64,000 nt of DNA from Pyropia yezoensis (lineage: Eukaryota > Rhodophyta > Bangiophyceae > Bangiales > Bangiaceae). The DNA lies in the NCBI GenBank assembly GCA_009829735.1, contig CM020618.1, forward strand, positions 19,267,346 to 19,331,345, written 5' to 3'. This document shows positions 62,201 through 64,000 of the stretch, in pieces. The notes under the pieces were generated by a model, which was not told where the DNA came from, did not search any database, and saw only the letters and a program-made list of their open reading frames with translations. The translations under genes and the position numbers were made by a program. Each line of letters begins with the position of its first letter. Positions within the stretch are counted from its first letter, which is position 1.

Positions 62201-63388
62201 GTCTATACGATGTTGGGTTGCCCCAATGGTCCCCAAGGCCCCGCCTGTCCACATAACGTCATGCTTTCTTAGCATCCGTCGTACCCCTTCGGCTACCGAA
62301 GGGGGAAGGTGGTCGAGGTCAGCCTCGGCCAGTGCCTTCAAGGCCTCTTGGTCCTTTGGCGGCAGGTCCGCCGGAGCCGCCGATGGGTTAGGCTTCCCGT
62401 CATCGGGTTGCTGTCGCTCGGTGGTCTCGGCGACCGCCAGTACTTCAAGTGGTTCCACTTGACCTTCCTTATCAGGGGTAAGGATATCTCCTTCGTAGAG
62501 TTCGGCAATCCCGAGGATAGTTCCCTTCGGGAGGGTGACTGCCTTACGGCGATAGTTCGCCATCACTAGGAGGGACGACCCTCCTGCTGGGAGGTCAATG
62601 AGACCGTTGGCCATGGTCAACCCATGGCGCTTGTACGTCCGTAGGTTGGACTGGACTCTGCAGATGCCTGCGAGGTCGCAGTTAACCGGGAGGACTGTCT
62701 CTGACAACGGCTCAAAGCGAGTTCGCTTGGCCAACCGAAGTGTCTTCGGCTCGACGCTTGCGTACACCTCAGCCACGTTAACGTGGCTTCCTTGTAGCGT
62801 CAGGTCCCTGACGATAGCCGTGTGTCCTCGCTTCGTCCCGTCGGCTTCTTGAAGCTCGACGGTCCTCCGGCCTGGCCGGATTGCATCAACGTGAACGTTG
62901 ATGAAGGTGCACCCCAGTATGCAGGGCACCGATAGCGTTTCACATACCAGGAAGTCAACTTCCGTGGTGAGATCCCCGATGATAACCCGCAGCGACATCG
63001 CTGCGTTCGTACGAATGAGTCGACCATTCGCGTCCTTGATGGTGGGTCCCCGAGTCACTCTGACTCGTGGAAGCCACTTGTCCGGGAGGGTATCCTTCCG
63101 GATAAGGTTGGGTCCAGCCCCTGTGTCCATTACAGGGTAGTACGATCGTGTCGACTGGGGGTCAACCCCCAGTGTGGCTGATACCTTGAAGTTCTCCAAG
63201 GTAAACAACACATGTCCTACACCGATATCCGGTGTAGCTCGGGCATCCTGAACAGGGCCCTTGTCTGGTTCAACGTGACGGGGCTTCCCGTCCTCTCCTC
63301 CCAACCTTGGAGGTTGGTCATCAATCCCCTGACGCCGTGTCGTCGGGGCCGGAAGGTGTACCCGGGGGTTGATGCGGCGTCGGCTCAA
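59297..63388 (-). CDS. LTR element pol: protease, RT, RNase H, integrase, chromodomain
   Basis: A single open frame of 1363 codons. Domains in order: aspartic protease (VMDTGAGPN, about 86-94), reverse transcriptase (about 430-610, with RFCIDYRRLN and LVYLDDVIVF), RNase H (about 690-830, with DVDACDTQVG), integrase zinc domain (HH-CC, about 939-979), integrase core (about 1003-1110, with AIDILGPLP, LLSDNGANL and the Glu block NGQVERFN) and a C-terminal chromodomain (about 1310-1358, with YQVESVVGH and VKVMWVGYD). The order with integrase after RNase H defines Ty3/gypsy, and the chromodomain places it with chromoviruses, which often target heterochromatin. It looks whole. It is expressed after gag, in a different frame, as is common in the family. 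Confidence 0.95.
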   Translation of the reverse strand: MSRRRINPRVHLPAPTTRRQGIDDQPPRLGGEDGKPRHVEPDKGPVQDARATPDIGVGHVLFTLENFKVSATLGVDPQSTRSYYPVMDTGAGPNLIRKDTLPDKWLPRVRVTRGPTIKDANGRLIRTNAAMSLRVIIGDLTTEVDFLVCETLSVPCILGCTFINVHVDAIRPGRRTVELQEADGTKRGHTAIVRDLTLQGSHVNVAEVYASVEPKTLRLAKRTRFEPLSETVLPVNCDLAGICRVQSNLRTYKRHGLTMANGLIDLPAGGSSLLVMANYRRKAVTLPKGTILGIAELYEGDILTPDKEGQVEPLEVLAVAETTERQQPDDGKPNPSAAPADLPPKDQEALKALAEADLDHLPPSVAEGVRRMLRKHDVMWTGGALGTIGATQHRIDLVPGARPARSQPHRAGPMQREIVDGEVKRMSEAKVIRPSMSEWGAPVVIVPKKDQTPRFCIDYRRLNLVTKKDSYPLPRMDECIDSLGEATVFTTIDCNAGYWQIPVADEDIPKTAFVCHSGVYEFLRMPFGLSNAPATFQRAIDIILSGVKWRNCLVYLDDVIVFSRNMDDHVQHVDKVLTLLRNAGVTLRLKKCAFFQQTVEYLGHQITPGKLGVLEANTRALRDARFPNTQTQLKSFLGMCNVYRRFVKDFARIAKPLTVLTSSTLPKVLQPPSPSEEEAFESLKRALLAPPVLALPHRRGTFVIDVDACDTQVGCTLLQGETLIGTDNVIPDLRPVGYFSRTLNPAERNYSATERECLGVIWAVQLLRPYLEGSRFIVRSDHEPLRWLLNLGDKDSDSHGRLARWRLKMAEHDYRTVYKAGSTHHLGDALSRLDTPSGDTRPVDEDIPVVPVCMVGNATQGMADHTMAHLACSLTLADFREAQANDDDCRRHRANLLAGTAAIFSEIEDGLIYRRAPADGRHQVVVPVSLRQAVMEREHENPTAGHPGGSRMFAAMRRFFYWPAMAVDVVDHVRGCHPCARNRMSLHRQASAMKLFPPDGPNEQVAIDILGPLPVTEEGNRYILVMSDRFTKLSRAAAIPNDTAYTIMNAVVDHWISAYGVMKQLLSDNGANLTSAFCTKVLGMFGIEPRRASDYHPQSNGQVERFNRTIVKMLQCYVAEHTNTWDRLLSVLTLAYNARPHRSTNIAPLEWVMPLGVGNLTLPPGRCTRYDTPKGRPAERIHLAWLSKLSWMIPKLKGALDRTQLRYKKNFDARLRVRNATLVTGDWVYIRHQKFRGNKLMQPVKGPYQILHRDDHSVILHSDTEIQRISMNDVTPAPKPEQPQPVPAGLLHEALTTHRSDDPVGPDGIPYQVESVVGHTDPDLPGPWYVKVMWVGYDSPTWEQAASIPRQLLMPYMRRRRLL

Positions 63389-63471
63389 CCGCGCTCTCCG
63401 TGGGGCTTTCCCCGCGGTACTCCGGGGTGGCTTGCTTGGGTAACCCCAGCGCCCCCCGGTTATCCTTCCTC

Positions 63472-64000
63472 TTACTCGTTTCCCGCCCTTGGTAGGGTGC
63501 TGTCCGCCGGGACATCCGGCTGAGGAGGTGCCCCCTCGACGGCCAGTACTCCACCTGGAGCTGGCTGCCTACCCGGTGCGGGTCCGGGTGCTCGGGCGGG
63601 ATACCCCCCGGTAGATGCCTTGCGTTGCGCCGCTGCCCGCCGAGCCTCCTCGGGGATGAGTGGGCAGGAAGACACCCAGTGCTGCGGATCCCCACACAAC
63701 ATACACCCGGACGTGCCGGTCCCCCCTTGAGTTCGCATCGGGGTAGCCCCGTAGCTACGGTTGCCTCCCTCGGGCGCCCGAGTGCCTGCTCCCTGGTAGG
63801 CCTTGGGTCCTTGGGTCAACCGGAACATGGACTCCCCCAACCGGTTGGGTCGGCCCGCAATCTGCGGAGGTGCCTCCGTGCGCACCGCCCATGTTGGCAA
63901 GGGTTGGTGAGGGTTACCCGTCACCGGGGAGTACCCCGTAGTCCGCACATACGGGACGCGCCGTCCCGTTCCTTCGTTGACCTGGAACTGGGTTCCAGCC
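63472..64000 (-). CDS. LTR element gag, C-terminal part
   Basis: The frame runs off the window edge and ends at 63472. It carries one zinc knuckle, CMLCGDPQHWVSSC (C-x2-C-x4-H-x4-C), typical of nucleocapsid, followed by a Pro/Ala-rich tail. The capsid portion lies outside the window. Confidence 0.8.
   Translation of the reverse strand, partial: AGTQFQVNEGTGRRVPYVRTTGYSPVTGNPHQPLPTWAVRTEAPPQIAGRPNRLGESMFRLTQGPKAYQGAGTRAPEGGNRSYGATPMRTQGGTGTSGCMLCGDPQHWVSSCPLIPEEARRAAAQRKASTGGYPARAPGPAPGRQPAPGGVLAVEGAPPQPDVPADSTLPRAGNE

Larger units (their letters stand above)
55432..64000 (-). mobile_element. Ty3/gypsy chromovirus-type LTR retrotransposon, 5' part outside the window
   Basis: Minus-strand element. 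Its 3' LTR is at 55432-55794, a polypurine tract adjoins it, then come a long antisense ORF, a pol gene with a chromodomain and, up to the window edge, the end of gag. Its GC content is visibly lower than that of the host genes. The part in view looks whole, with no breaks seen in pol. The other LTR and the primer site lie beyond 64000, so age cannot be read from LTR divergence; the open pol frame suggests a young copy. The LTR abuts a run CCCCC (55427-55431), which may be its target duplication. Confidence 0.9.

Overview
The window is nuclear DNA of a GC-rich, intron-poor eukaryote. Long open frames run through very GC-rich sequence, homopolymer G/C tracts are everywhere, and the sequence mixes host enzymes with many mobile elements. 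A starch-binding-like domain on a flavoenzyme, a dimethylglycine-type methyltransferase and the base composition would fit a bangiophyte red alga (Porphyra/Pyropia type). That is inference, not proof.

Region by region. 0.5-2.1 kb: a decayed transposase-like gene. 3.6-4.8 kb: a worn repeat field. 5.7-7.6 kb: a pogo-type DNA transposon with matching inverted ends. 8.7-18.5 kb: three ordinary host genes, namely inositol-monophosphatase family (minus), GMC flavo-oxidoreductase with a CBM20-like front domain (minus) and a sarcosine/dimethylglycine-type N-methyltransferase (plus) with a TATA box. 19.5-24.0 kb: a Fanzor (eukaryotic TnpB-like, RNA-guided nuclease family) gene on the minus strand. It has all recognisable RuvC and zinc residues, an upstream in-frame segment with two zinc knuckles, and a possible guide-RNA region downstream. 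25.6-26.9 kb: a Tc1/mariner relic without its catalytic core and with a MITE inserted in it; a second MITE of the same family lies at 35.8 kb.

27-55 kb is an unusual block. Large minus-strand genes for RNA-type functions alternate with smaller plus-strand genes pointing away from them: a UPF1/ZNFX1-like helicase (27.2-33.5, minus) beside a coiled-coil protein (36.4-37.5, plus); an RGG/Ala-rich NYN-domain gene copy A (37.9-42.6, minus) beside an unknown 234-residue protein (43.5-44.2, plus); and NYN copy B (45.9-51.3, minus) beside a Ulp1/SENP-type SUMO-protease-like gene (52.1-54.6, plus). The last pair lies between 132-bp direct repeats. The large genes are interrupted by stops or frame changes, so they may be spliced, read through or decaying.

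55.4 kb to the window edge: a chromodomain-bearing Ty3/gypsy LTR retrotransposon on the minus strand. One LTR, pol and the end of gag are in view, together with a long antisense ORF between pol and the LTR. Most remaining sequence is low-complexity GC-rich DNA in which I see no gene.
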